A program made the translations under genes and the position numbers. A stretch of 64,000 nucleotides of DNA, from assembly GCF_000292525.1 (NCBI RefSeq), contig NZ_AEYF01000045.1, positions 806,001-870,000 of the forward strand, given 5' to 3'. Source of the stretch: Rhizobium sp. CCGE 510. GTDB lineage: Bacteria; Pseudomonadota; Alphaproteobacteria; Rhizobiales; Rhizobiaceae. Shown here one piece after another: positions 36,048 to 48,800 of the stretch (the first letter of the stretch is position 1; each line of letters begins with the position of its first letter). Under the pieces are notes generated by a model, which made no database searches, was not told the DNA's origin, and was given only the letters and a program-made list of their open reading frames with translations.

Positions 36048-39000
36048 TTAGGCCTTTTGCAGTCTCCAGGTCCTGATTTCGAACGGCATGATGTCGGCAG
36101 GCCCCTTCCGCTCCATCGGCTCCTCGAGAATGTTGAGCGGTTGCGACGCCGACCATCCGGAAGGCAGGGCAAGCGCGAGCCGGCCGCGCCGGCCGGCGGG
36201 TTCATAGAGGCGCAGGATCAGGCCATTGCCCTCTTCTGCCGGTTTCAGGCCCGAGAAGGCGACGGGGGTGCCGGCGATGGTGAGTGGCGTGATATTGCCG
36301 GTGGAGAGCCCCTTGGCTTCGGTCGCGACGAGCGGCTGGTTGAGATCGATTGCCTCGTCGAGGACGCCGCCCTCATGCCAGGCGCCTTCATGCGGCATCA
36401 GCGCATATGTAAAGCTCTGCGCGCCTTCGTCTGCTAGCGGATCGGGATAGACCGGCCCGCGCACCAGGCTCATGCCGATCACATTGCAGCGGGCGCTATG
36501 GCCGTATTTGGCATTGTTGAGCAGCGCGACGCCGAAGCCCGGCTCGCTGATATCGACGAAACGATGGGCGACAGCCTCGAACATCGCCTGCTCCCAGGAG
36601 GTGTTCGTGTGCGTTGCCCGCTCGACGACGCCATAGGCACATTCGAACGTTGCCTTCCGGGCCGTTACGTCGACCGGGTTGAGCGTGCGCAGCAGGGTGC
36701 GGCGGTCATGCCAGTCGATCGTCGTTTCGATGTCGAGCCTTTTGGCGTTGGCCGTCAGCACATAGGTTTGGGTGACGCTCGAATTTCGGTATCGGTGGAC
36801 GACGCGGATCGCCGCGCGGTGCGGGCCGCTTTCGACGAGGGAGATGCTCTCCGGCACATCGAGGCGAACAGCCTTTTCGGCATAATCCGCATCGATATCC
36901 CAGGCGTCCCAATTGCGCGGCTTGTCGGCCGGATAGACCCAGAGTTGGTTGGCCGAGCCATCGACCGCTTCGCGGCCCGTCGCCTTGTGGATGAGGCTCG
37001 CAACCGCGCCGTCCTTGCCGATGATGATGGCGAGATGGGCGTTCTCGAGGCGCTCCGGGCCGGCCTTCAGCCCGCCCGCCGGCTGGAGTGCGCGCTTGTC
37101 GAAGACCGCGACGGACAAGGGGGCGACGATATCGGCGGCCGAAACAACAGTGCCGTCGGCAAGCATGGCACTCAATGGCCGCGGCGCAAGCGACGGATTG
37201 ACGACGACGAGCGCATCGCCGACCCCGCCCTTCGGCAGATTGGCTGACAGCGCTTGCAATGCATTTGCCTGCTCGATCGTAGCATTGTCGATGACGCCGC
37301 CGAGTTCCTGCTCCGCGTCCTGATAGACTTCACGGATGCTCGAGCCCGGCAGGATGTCGTGGAATTCGTTCTTCAGCACCACGCGCCAATCCGCTTCGAG
37401 GCTTTTCGGCTTGTCTGCGCCCAGCAGATGTGCGAGCGACGCCAGGGTTTCAGCGGTGATCAGCGCCCGCTCCGCCTGGCGATGCTTGCGCTTGACACCG
37501 CTTTGGCTCGTCAGCGTCGCACGGTGCAGTTCGAGATAGATTTCGCCGTCCCACACGGGGAGGCTCTTTTCCCTCGCGGTGCGGTGCGCCTGCTCGTAGA
37601 AGCCTTTGACCGTGCCCCAGCGTGCCTGCGGGATCGCCGGGAAATCGCGCAGCTGCACTTCGCGCTCGACCATTTCGGGCGTCACGCCGCCGCCACCATC
37701 GCCATAGCCGACAGCCAGAAGCGAGGTCTCGTGCTGCGTCTTGCCGCGAAAATTCTTCCATGTCGGCACGTAGCAATCGGCCTGCACGAAGCCGTTATAA
37801 CCCTGCATCGGATTGTCGAAGGTGTGGGTCAGCACTTGGCTCCCGTCGAGCCCCTTCCACCAGAAGAGATCGGAGGGAATATGATTGGTCTCGCTCCAAT
37901 TGACCTTGATGGTGAAGAAGCTGTCGATGCCGCCCTGCCTCAGGATCTGCGGCAGGGCGCCGGAGAAACCGAAACAATCCGGCAGCCAGCAGACCGTGTG
38001 GCGCGTGCCGAAGGTCTTTTCGAAATAGCGCTGGCCGTAGAGAACCTGGCGGACAAGACTTTCGCCGGTCGGCATGTTCGTGTCCGGCTCCACCCACATG
38101 CCGCCGACGGTTTCCCACTTTCCTTCCGCAACCTTCCGCTTGATGCGTTCGAGAAGCTCCGGGTCTTCCTCTTCCATCTGCGCGTAATAATGGGCGGTCG
38201 ATTGGTTGAAGCGGAAATCGTCGGAACGCTCCATCAGCGACAGCGCCGTGTTGAAGGTGCGCCGCATTTTGCGCCGAGTCTCGCGATAGGGCCAAAGCCA
38301 GGCGAGATCGATATGCGCATGGCCGGTCAGCAGCAATTCGCCATTCGGGGGAAATCGCTTCTGCAGCGCCTTCAATCTTTCCGTCAAAGCCTCGAAGGCG
38401 GAGGCCGCCGAAGCGCTCTGCTCGTCGGTCAGGCCCGCCGGATTTGCCTCAAGCTCCGGCAGCTCCCAGATCTTCTGCTGCATCACGGCGTCAGACGTGC
38501 GGGAGACGTAAGCCGCCGTATCCGAGGGCCAGTCGAGGCTGCGAAGCGCATGCTCGGCCGCCTCCATCAGATGCGGCACGACATCGTGCTCGCCCAACAC
38601 GTCGATCGCTTCGGTAACCTGCTTCAACAGAAGATGCAGGCGATGCGCAGCACCGTCGAGCCAGATGAACCGGGCCTTGTTCAGCCTCGGCGCCCGGTTC
38701 GGCTCCCCGAACGGAAAACGGGCGACGCTTTCCGTCGCAATCTGGAAGCGGCGCCCCTTGACCGGAAATTCCTGATGGTAGGGATCGAGCCCGAATGTCT
38801 CGCTCTGGCCATCGGGATAGGTCAGCGTGATCAGGCTCTCGCCGCCGAGATCTAGCTGCAGGCGGATATCTTGGAGAGGCCAGCCCGCCGGGGCTTCAGC
38901 GCTCGCGGCAAAATGGACAACGCCCCGACGATGCGGCCAGTCCTGCTGATGGCCGATCGGCTCGCCCTCAAATGTCCAACCCTTGATCGCCGCGCTTTGG

Positions 39001-39074
39001 CGGTCCCGCCAATGCGCTAGTTCGGCAATGCGGACTTTAAGGCCATTAAGGCGTTGGGTAATGGTCAGAGACAT
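36048..39074 (-). CDS. GH38 alpha-mannosidase
   Basis: This 1008-residue glycoside hydrolase of family 38 has an N-terminal domain of about 240 residues. The catalytic barrel follows, starting GHAHIDLAWLWPYRETRRK near residue 250 (zinc-binding His and Asp), with the nucleophile Asp in CWLPDCFGFSGALPQIL near 363. The alpha-mannosidase middle helices (AERALITAETLASLAHLLG) and a beta-sandwich C-terminus complete it. There is no signal peptide, so it is cytoplasmic and probably releases mannose from imported or recycled manno-oligosaccharides. Its usual transporter or regulator is not adjacent. Confidence 0.9.
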   Translation of the reverse strand: MSLTITQRLNGLKVRIAELAHWRDRQSAAIKGWTFEGEPIGHQQDWPHRRGVVHFAASAEAPAGWPLQDIRLQLDLGGESLITLTYPDGQSETFGLDPYHQEFPVKGRRFQIATESVARFPFGEPNRAPRLNKARFIWLDGAAHRLHLLLKQVTEAIDVLGEHDVVPHLMEAAEHALRSLDWPSDTAAYVSRTSDAVMQQKIWELPELEANPAGLTDEQSASAASAFEALTERLKALQKRFPPNGELLLTGHAHIDLAWLWPYRETRRKMRRTFNTALSLMERSDDFRFNQSTAHYYAQMEEEDPELLERIKRKVAEGKWETVGGMWVEPDTNMPTGESLVRQVLYGQRYFEKTFGTRHTVCWLPDCFGFSGALPQILRQGGIDSFFTIKVNWSETNHIPSDLFWWKGLDGSQVLTHTFDNPMQGYNGFVQADCYVPTWKNFRGKTQHETSLLAVGYGDGGGGVTPEMVEREVQLRDFPAIPQARWGTVKGFYEQAHRTAREKSLPVWDGEIYLELHRATLTSQSGVKRKHRQAERALITAETLASLAHLLGADKPKSLEADWRVVLKNEFHDILPGSSIREVYQDAEQELGGVIDNATIEQANALQALSANLPKGGVGDALVVVNPSLAPRPLSAMLADGTVVSAADIVAPLSVAVFDKRALQPAGGLKAGPERLENAHLAIIIGKDGAVASLIHKATGREAVDGSANQLWVYPADKPRNWDAWDIDADYAEKAVRLDVPESISLVESGPHRAAIRVVHRYRNSSVTQTYVLTANAKRLDIETTIDWHDRRTLLRTLNPVDVTARKATFECAYGVVERATHTNTSWEQAMFEAVAHRFVDISEPGFGVALLNNAKYGHSARCNVIGMSLVRGPVYPDPLADEGAQSFTYALMPHEGAWHEGGVLDEAIDLNQPLVATEAKGLSTGNITPLTIAGTPVAFSGLKPAEEGNGLILRLYEPAGRRGRLALALPSGWSASQPLNILEEPMERKGPADIMPFEIRTWRLQKA

Positions 39075-39319
39075 GGCTTATCCTGTTGAGAATCGACGGC
39101 GAACGATCCGGAATCATGGCTTTGGGCGATGAAGATGGTGCGACAGAGACCGCTAGAGATCGGTCCCGCTCCTCCAAGAGTTCCGAGCTCGTTAGATTAA
39201 GTAACTTTGATTTCCCGTCAAGCCCGAAGGAAATTCATTCGACGCAGTTCTGGCGCGGATGAATGCTGCGAGCCATGATTTGCGATCTCAAATGTCACCC
39301 GATAGCTCGGGTTACGCCG

Positions 39320-40219
39320 TCAGTGAGCGCAAGTGGCTGATATGGACGTGTCCAAAGGGTCCATGAGGATGAAATTCGCGGAAACATTGCGGGGGGTTGG
39401 GGCTAGCCAGCGCTCTGTGGAAAAATACGTCCTAGTCCTCACCTGCGAACCTGAAGTCGCCTTAAGACCAAGAACAAAATCAAAATTATTTCCGCTGCCG
39501 GCCTCGCGCGTGAAGCTGAGATAGGAGCCGAACCGTTCGTCTTCGACATTTCGAAGGTTTTGGATCGACGCGAGAGTATCCTCGAAATCACGCCAGCACG
39601 CCTGCCTGACAATGATCTCGAAAATGCGCAGGACTGCCGGGGCGAGACGCCCTTGGGCATCTGTCGTCGGTCCAACGATCTTGGCGCGGATCTCAAGAAT
39701 ATCGCCAACTTCATTTCCACGAACCTTGACGAAGGTGGAACTGAGCGGACGCACCTCGTCCCGTTCGTAGATGCGCTGAAAATAGCATTCATAATTGCGA
39801 TTGCGCATCGATGCGGCTTTCCATTCGCTCATCTCGATGCCGGCCTCTCGAAGGGCACCGCAAATAACCCGCCCCGAGACGCGCCACGTCCGCAGAAACT
39901 GACTTGCCAACTCCGGCTTCGGGACCTCGATCAGCCGCAGCGAGATTGACATTGGCGGGAGAAGAGAAGCAGCCGCCGTAACAGTACGGACGGCTACGGG
40001 CGCCGATCGGGCAGCCTTGTTGAGAGCTCGATTTTCAGAGAGCCCGACCGGATCTTCGAGGTGGTGAATTTCACGATAAAAAACAACGCCGGCAACAAGC
40101 AAAACGGATATCAAAAGCACTGGCCAAAGCAGCCAGCGGCGGTTGCTTCGCAATAGGAGATTCCTGTGCCGAACTGGGATGTCGTGAGGCGGATCCACTG
40201 CTGATAACACCTTATCCAC
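39320..40219 (-). CDS. Membrane-anchored protein of unknown function
   Basis: This 299-residue protein is not recognised. It has a hydrophilic N-terminus, one membrane span (RWLLWPVLLISVLLVAGVVF, about residues 28-47) and a large, presumably periplasmic domain. That domain contains three cysteines (ICGAL, YECYFQ, QACWRDF) spaced so that a disulfide is possible. It follows the type I secretion genes on the same strand after a 293-base gap. An accessory role in secretion or surface assembly is only a guess from position. A 12-bp palindrome lies 35 bases before its start. Confidence 0.6.
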   Translation of the reverse strand: MDKVLSAVDPPHDIPVRHRNLLLRSNRRWLLWPVLLISVLLVAGVVFYREIHHLEDPVGLSENRALNKAARSAPVAVRTVTAAASLLPPMSISLRLIEVPKPELASQFLRTWRVSGRVICGALREAGIEMSEWKAASMRNRNYECYFQRIYERDEVRPLSSTFVKVRGNEVGDILEIRAKIVGPTTDAQGRLAPAVLRIFEIIVRQACWRDFEDTLASIQNLRNVEDERFGSYLSFTREAGSGNNFDFVLGLKATSGSQVRTRTYFSTERWLAPTPRNVSANFILMDPLDTSISATCAH

Positions 40220-40512
40220 GGCGCGACCTCACGAGCAAAATAGCAGCGGATTCGAGTTCGAACTCAATCAATCTCGTTCTGTTTGCGACCAACCGGCGTC
40301 GGTCGGCGCATGAACCAATCAGCCTCTGCCGGCTACTCCTTCTGAAGTGAGAAACAGCTGTGAAAACGGCACAGTCTGTCCGACTCACCTTCGACACCGT
40401 GAGTGTGAGGTCGTGTATGGGGGGCGTCAAGCAGCAACCCCGGTGGACGGCATACGCCCCCAAAATTGAAGTCACTCGGGATCTCGTTCGGGGCGAACCA
40501 ATCCGTCGCGTC
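40220..40512. other. Gap between HlyD-type adaptor and unknown membrane protein
   Basis: These 293 bases contain no supportable gene. A perfect 12-bp palindrome (40254-40265) is the only notable structure. Confidence 0.5.
40254..40265. promoter_or_regulatory. 12-bp perfect palindrome upstream of the unknown membrane protein
   Basis: GAGTTCGAACTC is fully self-complementary and lies 35 bp before the start of the minus-strand gene at 40219. It could be an operator. Confidence 0.3.
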
Positions 40513-41951
40513 CTAAGGTTCGCGTATTGCGCTATCGAGGCCACGCAGCAACGGATACAGGAAATAGGAGATCACCGTGCGGTTGCCGACCTTGATTTCC
40601 GTGGACACGGTCATGCCGGGAAGCAGCCGCACCGGCACATCTGCGGCATTCAGCCTTGTATCGGCAAGCAGAATCCGGGCCTTGAAGAAGGGGGCTGCCG
40701 GCTGGCCGGGGGTGGCAGTCTGTTCCTGTTGGCCGGTGAGGAATGTGTCCTGGCTGATGGTTCTCACCTCGCCCGTGGCAGTGCCGTATTTCTGGAAGGG
40801 ATAGGCGTCGAGCTTGATACGCGCTTCCTTGCCGACGGCGACGCGGCCGATATCGCGGGTGTTGATCGAGACTTCGGCTTCAAGCGGCACGTTGATCGGC
40901 ACCAGCGTCACCACCGGTTCGGCCTCGCGCACGACGGAGCCGATGGAGCGCTGCGCCAGATCGAGCACGACGGCATCGGCGGGTGCGGTCAGCGACACCA
41001 TGTTACGGCGCAGTTCCATCTTTTTCAGTTCCTCGTCAGCCATGTCGCGCTGGCCGCGCAGCTCCACCAGCTGTTCCATTGCGGCGCGGCGGAAATCCTC
41101 GATAAAGGCCTGGCGGTCGGCTCGGAGCTTGGCATACGAGTGGGCGGCCTCGTCGGCCCGGCCGCGGACCGCGGTCAGGTCGGACTCGACGTCGAGGCGG
41201 GCGTCGCGGGAGCCGAGCAGCGTGATCAGCGAGCCGCTCTGGGTGTTATAAAGCCGCTCCCGCGCTGCCTCGATCTGCGAGAGCCCATCGCGCCTTTGGG
41301 TCAACACCGCTTCCTGGTTCTTGCTGGCGGCGAGCGATGCCGACTGGCCGGCGATCTGCTGCTCGAAATTCTGCAGCTGCGCCGCGTAGAAGGCCCGTCG
41401 CTGGCCGAAGAGCTGCGCCTGCAGTATCTGGTCGGGCGTATCTCCCGCCATCTTCGTATAGTCGTCGCCGGCAAGCTCTGCCTCGATGCGTTTCACCTGG
41501 GCGTCGAGTGCGGAGAATTTCGCCTGCTGCTGGTCGACATCGGCCTGACTGAAAGTGGCGTCGAGGGTCGCCAGCGTCTGGCCGGCATGCACCACTTCGC
41601 CGGCCTTCACCTCGATCGTACGGATGATCGAGGTTTCGAGCGGCTGAACGACGATGGTCGGCTGGGTGGTGACGAGCTTGCCGGGCGCAATCACCACCTC
41701 GTCGATGGAGGAGACCGAGGCCCAGGTGATCGCTGCGGCAAGCAGCGCCGTCACGCAGTAGAGCGTCATGCGCGCCACCCGCGGCGGCGCGCGTTCTTCG
41801 AGCTCGACGGCATCCGATTGGAATTCGGCAATTGCCGGCGGCAGCGGTGGGCGGGCGGTTAGTGCCCTTCCCTTGTCTGGGGGGCCGCGGTCTGAAGGGG
41901 CCTTATTTGAATGGACCGGGAGGTTTTCGCTGGGTTTTCTAGCGTGCGCGT

Positions 41952-41955
<4 letters not shown>
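40513..41955 (-). CDS. Type I secretion membrane-fusion (HlyD-family) adaptor
   Basis: This 480-residue protein has a cytoplasmic N-terminus, one membrane span near residue 60 (TLYCVTALLAAAITWASVSSIDEVV) and a biotinyl-lipoyl-like segment (IVVQPLETSIIRTIEVKAGEVVHAGQTLA). Long coiled-coil helices and the C-terminal beta-barrel with the HlyD signature (PGMTVSTEIKVGNRTVISYFLYPL) follow. It bridges the inner-membrane ABC exporter and an outer-membrane TolC-type channel. The ATG at 41955 overlaps the exporter stop (ATGA). No TolC gene lies in the window. Confidence 0.92.
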
Positions 41956-44096
<2,141 letters not shown>

Positions 44097-44141
44097 GGCC
44101 CACCCGAAACAATACGAGACCGAGGATTAGTTTCAAACAGT

Positions 44142-44183
44142 TAGAGCGTCCTTTGTGCGTCCGGATGGACGCACGGCGCTCTA
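44142..44183. repeat. Interspersed palindrome with TAGAGCG/CGCTCTA arms
   Basis: The outer arms TAGAGCG (44142-44148) and CGCTCTA (44177-44183) enclose a perfect inner stem GTGCGTCC/GGACGCAC (44155-44162 and 44167-44174). It is the same design as the element at 26321-26363. It sits between the small unknown gene and the ABC exporter gene and could tune expression within the operon. Confidence 0.65.
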
Positions 44184-44193
44184 GACCTGTTTA

Positions 44194-44502
44194 TCAGTTG
44201 AAGTTCGGCGAAGCGTTAGAAGCGCCGCCCTGCACCGACTGGATATCGGCAGCCGCCGCCGCTGACATATCGCCGATACGACGGACCGCACCCGCCTCGA
44301 CCAACCCGCCGAGCGCCTTTTGCATAAGATCGACCGCATTGGCGAAGGCATCGACAGGCATGATGATGCGCTGGCGGAAGACCGGCTTTGGGTTGTTGTT
44401 GGCGTCACGATCGGTTGCCGAAAGCGACATCAGGTCGATGCGCACGATCGTTCCCGTAATGGTGATTTCGCCGATGCCATCTGCATAAAGTTCGTCGCTC
44501 AT
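44194..44502 (-). CDS. Small conserved-looking protein of unknown function in the type I secretion operon
   Basis: This 102-residue acidic, soluble protein begins MSDELYADGIGEITITGTIVRID, which suggests a small beta-sheet domain. A helical stretch (VDAFANAVDLMQKALGGLVEAG) and an Ala/Ser-rich tail follow. A GGAGGAAAG site precedes the ATG. It lies between the CobW-type GTPase gene and the exporter gene on the same strand. I do not recognise the family. A chaperone or regulatory role for the secreted proteins is possible but unproven. Confidence 0.65.
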   Translation of the reverse strand: MSDELYADGIGEITITGTIVRIDLMSLSATDRDANNNPKPVFRQRIIMPVDAFANAVDLMQKALGGLVEAGAVRRIGDMSAAAAADIQSVQGGASNASPNFN

Positions 44503-44569
44503 TGTTCTTTCCTCCGGTTGATAATCAAAACGTCTTCACATTAGGCCGTCTTACGCCCACTATGGCACT

Positions 44570-45802
44570 CTAACTATTTGAATGTGCATGGATATGCCCG
44601 TGCTGCCATGCCGGAAACGGATCGCGAAGGCCGACAGCGGTCTGCGGATCGAAACCCGTCTCCTCCCCGGTCAGGCAATCGCCGAGCGCAGCGCGGATCG
44701 CTTCCTCGTCGAAGCCGGAACCGATGAAGACAAGCTCCTGGCGGCGGTCGCCCCAGACATCGTCCCAATGCCGGTCGAGGAGCTGGCGGAACTGCGGAAA
44801 GCGCGGCCATTGCACCCGTGGCACCGAGGCCCACCAGTACCCCCTGGTCTCGATGCGGCACTGCGTGCCGGCAATCGACAAAAGGCCGATCTCGTCAGGC
44901 CTCGTCGCCAGCCAGAAATGGCCCTTTGCGCGGATAAGGCCCGCCCATTTCCGGTCGAGGAAATCCTTGAGCCTCAGTGGGTCGAAGGGCCGGCGGCTGC
45001 GATAGACGAAGCTTGTTATGCCGTATTCCTCGGTCTCCGGCACATGATCGCCCCAGCCGAAGAGTTCCTTGTGCCAGAGCGGATGGCGGGCGGCCTTCGC
45101 CTCGCTGAAGAGGCCGGTATCCAGGATCGCGCCAAGCGGCACCTGGCCGAAGACCGCCTCGACGACCTGGGCATCCGGATTGAGCGCCGCGACGACCCGG
45201 CGAACCTCGGCAAGGTCGGCGCACGGCACGTCGCCTGCCTTGTTGATGATGACGACATCGGAAAATTCGATCTGCTCGACGAGCAGGTCCACGAGCTTGC
45301 GCTCATCGTCCCCGTCACGCCTTTCACCGCGATCGGCAAGGAACTCGGCGCTGTGGTAATCGGCGAGAAGATTGACCGCATCGACGACGCAGACCATCGT
45401 GTCGAGACGCGCCACGTCGCAGAGGGCCGCCCCGCTCTCGTCGCGGAAGGAGAAGGTGGCGGCGACCGGCAGCGGCTCAGCAATGCCGGTTCCCTCGATC
45501 AGCAGATAGTCGAAACGGCCGGCGGCTGCGAGCCGGCGCACTTCGCTGAGGAGATCGTCGCGCAGGGTGCAACAGATGCACCCGTTGGTGAGTTCTACCA
45601 GCGTCTCGTCGGTGCGCGAAAGGTCTGCACTCCCCTCGCGCACGAGATCCGCATCGATGTTGACCTCGCTCATATCGTTGACGATGACGGCGACCCGGCG
45701 ACCATCCCGATTACCCAGGACATGATTGAGCACAGTCGTCTTGCCGGCGCCGAGAAACCCGGCGAGAACCGTTACGGGCAATCTGTTGTCTGCACCCATC
45801 AT
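44570..45802 (-). CDS. COG0523 (CobW/ZigA-type) metallochaperone GTPase, copy 1
   Basis: This 410-residue G3E GTPase has P-loop GFLGAGKTT near residue 15, the metal-binding GCICC motif near residue 80, switch segment IEGTGIAEP, and guanine-specificity INKAGD (NKxD-like). The C-terminal CobW_C domain ends with a histidine-rich tail (HGHIHAHSNS). Such proteins deliver zinc or other metals to client proteins. The gene starts 49 bases after the stop of the giant protein at 45.9 kb. The ATG at 45802 (GAGAG upstream) is preferred over the GTG at 45814. A paralogue at 51.4 kb follows the second giant gene. Confidence 0.88.
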   Translation of the reverse strand: MMGADNRLPVTVLAGFLGAGKTTVLNHVLGNRDGRRVAVIVNDMSEVNIDADLVREGSADLSRTDETLVELTNGCICCTLRDDLLSEVRRLAAAGRFDYLLIEGTGIAEPLPVAATFSFRDESGAALCDVARLDTMVCVVDAVNLLADYHSAEFLADRGERRDGDDERKLVDLLVEQIEFSDVVIINKAGDVPCADLAEVRRVVAALNPDAQVVEAVFGQVPLGAILDTGLFSEAKAARHPLWHKELFGWGDHVPETEEYGITSFVYRSRRPFDPLRLKDFLDRKWAGLIRAKGHFWLATRPDEIGLLSIAGTQCRIETRGYWWASVPRVQWPRFPQFRQLLDRHWDDVWGDRRQELVFIGSGFDEEAIRAALGDCLTGEETGFDPQTAVGLRDPFPAWQHGHIHAHSNS

Positions 45803-45850
45803 CGAAACTCTCACTCTTTACAGCATGCTTGGCCTTGCATCCTCGCGGCT

Positions 45851-48800
45851 TTACGCCGCGAGTTGCGGTTTGAACGCCACATCCACATAGTAGTTCGTGC
45901 TGTTATAGCTGGCTGTCGGGAACAACCCGCCCGCCCCGTAGGCATAGACGCCGTTGCTGCCGCCCGGCGCCTTGAGATCGCCGTTCGTCACGTCACTGGC
46001 AAAGTAATTGCCGGTCGCCGAGTAATTGCCGTTGCTCGAATAAGAAACGACGTAAGCCGTATCCGCCTGGATGGCGATCTGCTGGGTGAGCTGCGCAGTC
46101 TGCCAGCCGCTGGCCGTCTCGTTGTTGAAGGTGACGCTGCCGAGCAGCGTGCCCGAGGCGGTCCAGAGATAACCGTTATGCGAGCCGGTATTGTCGGCCC
46201 CCTTGTAGAATCGGATGCCGGTAATCCAGCCTGACGTATCGGCCTGGAATTTCATGCCGAGATTGATTTGCTGGTTGTCATTGATGGAGACGATTGACGG
46301 CGTTGCACCGGCGGCAAAGAGGTTCTGCTCCGGCCCTGCCGTCTGGCCGCCGTTGATGGTGAGGGCAACCTGCGCCGACGCCGTGCCACCTTTGCCGTCT
46401 GCAATCGCGTAGCTGAAGCTCGCCGGTCCCGAATAGCCTGCCGTCGGCGTGAAGGTCACCGTCTGGGCCTGGGCATCGTAGGCGACCGAGCCGTTGACGG
46501 CGCCGCTGACGCCGGTGATGACAAGCGGATCGCCATCGGCATCGGCGTCGTTTGCCAGGAGCACCGAGGCCTGAATGGTGATTGGCGTGCCGGTATTGGT
46601 CGAGAAACCGCTGTCATTGGCGGCGACTGGTCGCGCATTCTGCGCGCCGCCCTGCTGATAGAGCACGTCGACCCAATAATTGCTGGCATTGTAGGAAGCG
46701 GCCGGGAAGAGGCTGCCCGAGCCGTAGGCATAAAGGCCATTGCCGCCGCTCGCCGCACTCGACGGCGCCGTCAGCGCACCGTTCGTATGGTCCGTCGTGA
46801 AGTAGTTTGCCGTTGCGGAATAGAAGCCGTTCGAATGGTAGCTCGCCACATAGGTGGCGCCGGCCGTCACATTGATCGGCTGGGTGAAGGAAACCGTCTG
46901 CCAGCCGCTCGCCGTCTCGTTGATGAAGGTTGCCTGGCCAACGAGTTGGCCGCTCGCGGTCCAGAGCGAGCCGACATGCGTGTCGGTATCCTGAGCGCTC
47001 TTGTAGTAGGTGAGCCCGGTGATCTGGCCGTTGGCCGATGCGATGAACTTGACGCCGAGTTCGACCGAGTTGGGGTCATTGGCGGCGGCAACAGCCGAGG
47101 TGTCGGCGCCGGTGAACAGGCTTGCGGTCGTGCCGCCGCCAGGCTGCGAATTGACCGCGAGGCTGACGGTGGCCGACGCCGTGCCGCCATATCCATCCGA
47201 GATCGAATAGGAGAAGCTTGCCGCGCCCATATAACCTGCCGTCGGGGTGAAAGTGACGGACTTGGTCTGGCTGTTGAACGACACGGTTCCGTTGACCGCA
47301 CCAGTCGCGCCGGTGATGCTGAGCGGATCGCCATCGGCGTCATGGTCGTTTGCGAGCAGGCTGGCTGCGCCAATCGACAGCGCGGTGTTGGAATAAGTCG
47401 TGTAGCCATTGTCATTGGCGGCGACCGGCGCGGCATTGCTTGTCTGGCTGTAGACGACATCCACCCAATAGTTCGACGACTGGTAGCTGGAGGTCGGGAA
47501 ATCGGTGCCATTGCCGAAGACGCCGTTGCTGCCGGCGAGCGCCGTCAGCGCGCCGTTGGTATGGGCTGAGGTGAAATAGTCTGATGTCGCCACATAGGAG
47601 CCCGTTGTGTGGTAGGAGGCGACATAGGTGGTGCCGGCGGCGATGTGCACCGGGTTGGTGAATGTCGCGGTCTGCCAGCCGCTCACCGATCCGCTGTCGG
47701 CGAAGGTGACGGTCGCGACCAGCGTGCCGTCGGCTGCCCAGAGGGAGCCGGTATGGGCGCCGGTATCGCCGACCGCCCTGTAGTAGCGGATGCCGGAAAT
47801 CATGCCGCTAGACGACGCGACGAACCTCATCCCGAGCTCCAGCGACTGACCTTCGCTGAAGCTTGCGCCCGTCGGCCCTTCGCTTGATGTAAACAGTGTT
47901 TCCCCAGCAGGGCCCTGGTTTACGGTGAGGCTGACGTTGCCCTGATCCGTGCCGCCGCGCCCGTCCGACAGCGTGTAGGTAAAGCTTGCCGGCCCCGAAT
48001 AATTGTTGGTCGGCGTGAAGATGACGGTGCCGTTCTGCCTATTGAGCGTCACCGTGCCGTTGACGGCATTGCCGACGGCCGAAATCGTCATTGCGTCGCC
48101 ATTCGGATCCGTATCGTTTCCGATGAGCGAGGCGATCGAGATGACGACGCTGTCGTTGCGGGTGATGGTCAGCCCCGTATCGTCGGTCGCAACCGGCGCG
48201 CTGTTGGGCCCGGCATCGAAGACTACATCCACCCAGTAATTGGTGCCGGTGCCGGGGCTTTGGCCGGGGAACGTGCCGGCAGTGGTGCCGTAGGCGAAGA
48301 CGCCGCCGCCATCGACAGCCTTCACCGCGCCGCTGGCATAGGTGCCGCCGGTGAAATAATTGTTTGTCAGCGAGAAGAAACCGCCGCTGTGATAGGAGGC
48401 CACGTAGGTCGTGCCGGCGGCAATCTGGATCGGCGAGGAGAACATCACTGTCTGCCAGCCGGAGAGCGGTTCGTCGACGGACACTCCGGTCGCCAGCAGC
48501 GTGCCGTTGGCGCTCCAGAGGCTGACGACATGGTCGCCGATATTGTAGAAGCCCTTGTAGAAGCGGATGCCCTCCACAGAGCCTGCCGTCGTCGTCTGGA
48601 AGCGCAGGCCTAGCTCGACGGAATCGCGATCGATCGCCACTTCGACCGCCGGCTTTTCCGCCAGCGTCCAGAGGCCCTGCGTGCCCGGCAGGGTGACGGT
48701 AACCTGCTTGCCGCTCGACGGCGCCTCCAGATTGACGCTGTCGTCGACCGCCCGTGACAAGATCGTATAGGTTCCGCTTGCCTGGACGACCCAGTTATAG

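Noticed and set aside
37254..38855. 533-codon plus-strand frame opposite the alpha-mannosidase
   Set aside because: Antisense to the GH38 catalytic domain and without protein-family features.
40212..40544. 110-codon minus-strand frame between HlyD and the unknown membrane protein
   Set aside because: It overlaps the end of hlyD and the start of the next gene, with Arg/Ser-rich composition and no family resemblance.
44582..46234. 550-codon plus-strand frame opposite the CobW-type gene
   Set aside because: Runs antisense through two real genes and has no domain signal.
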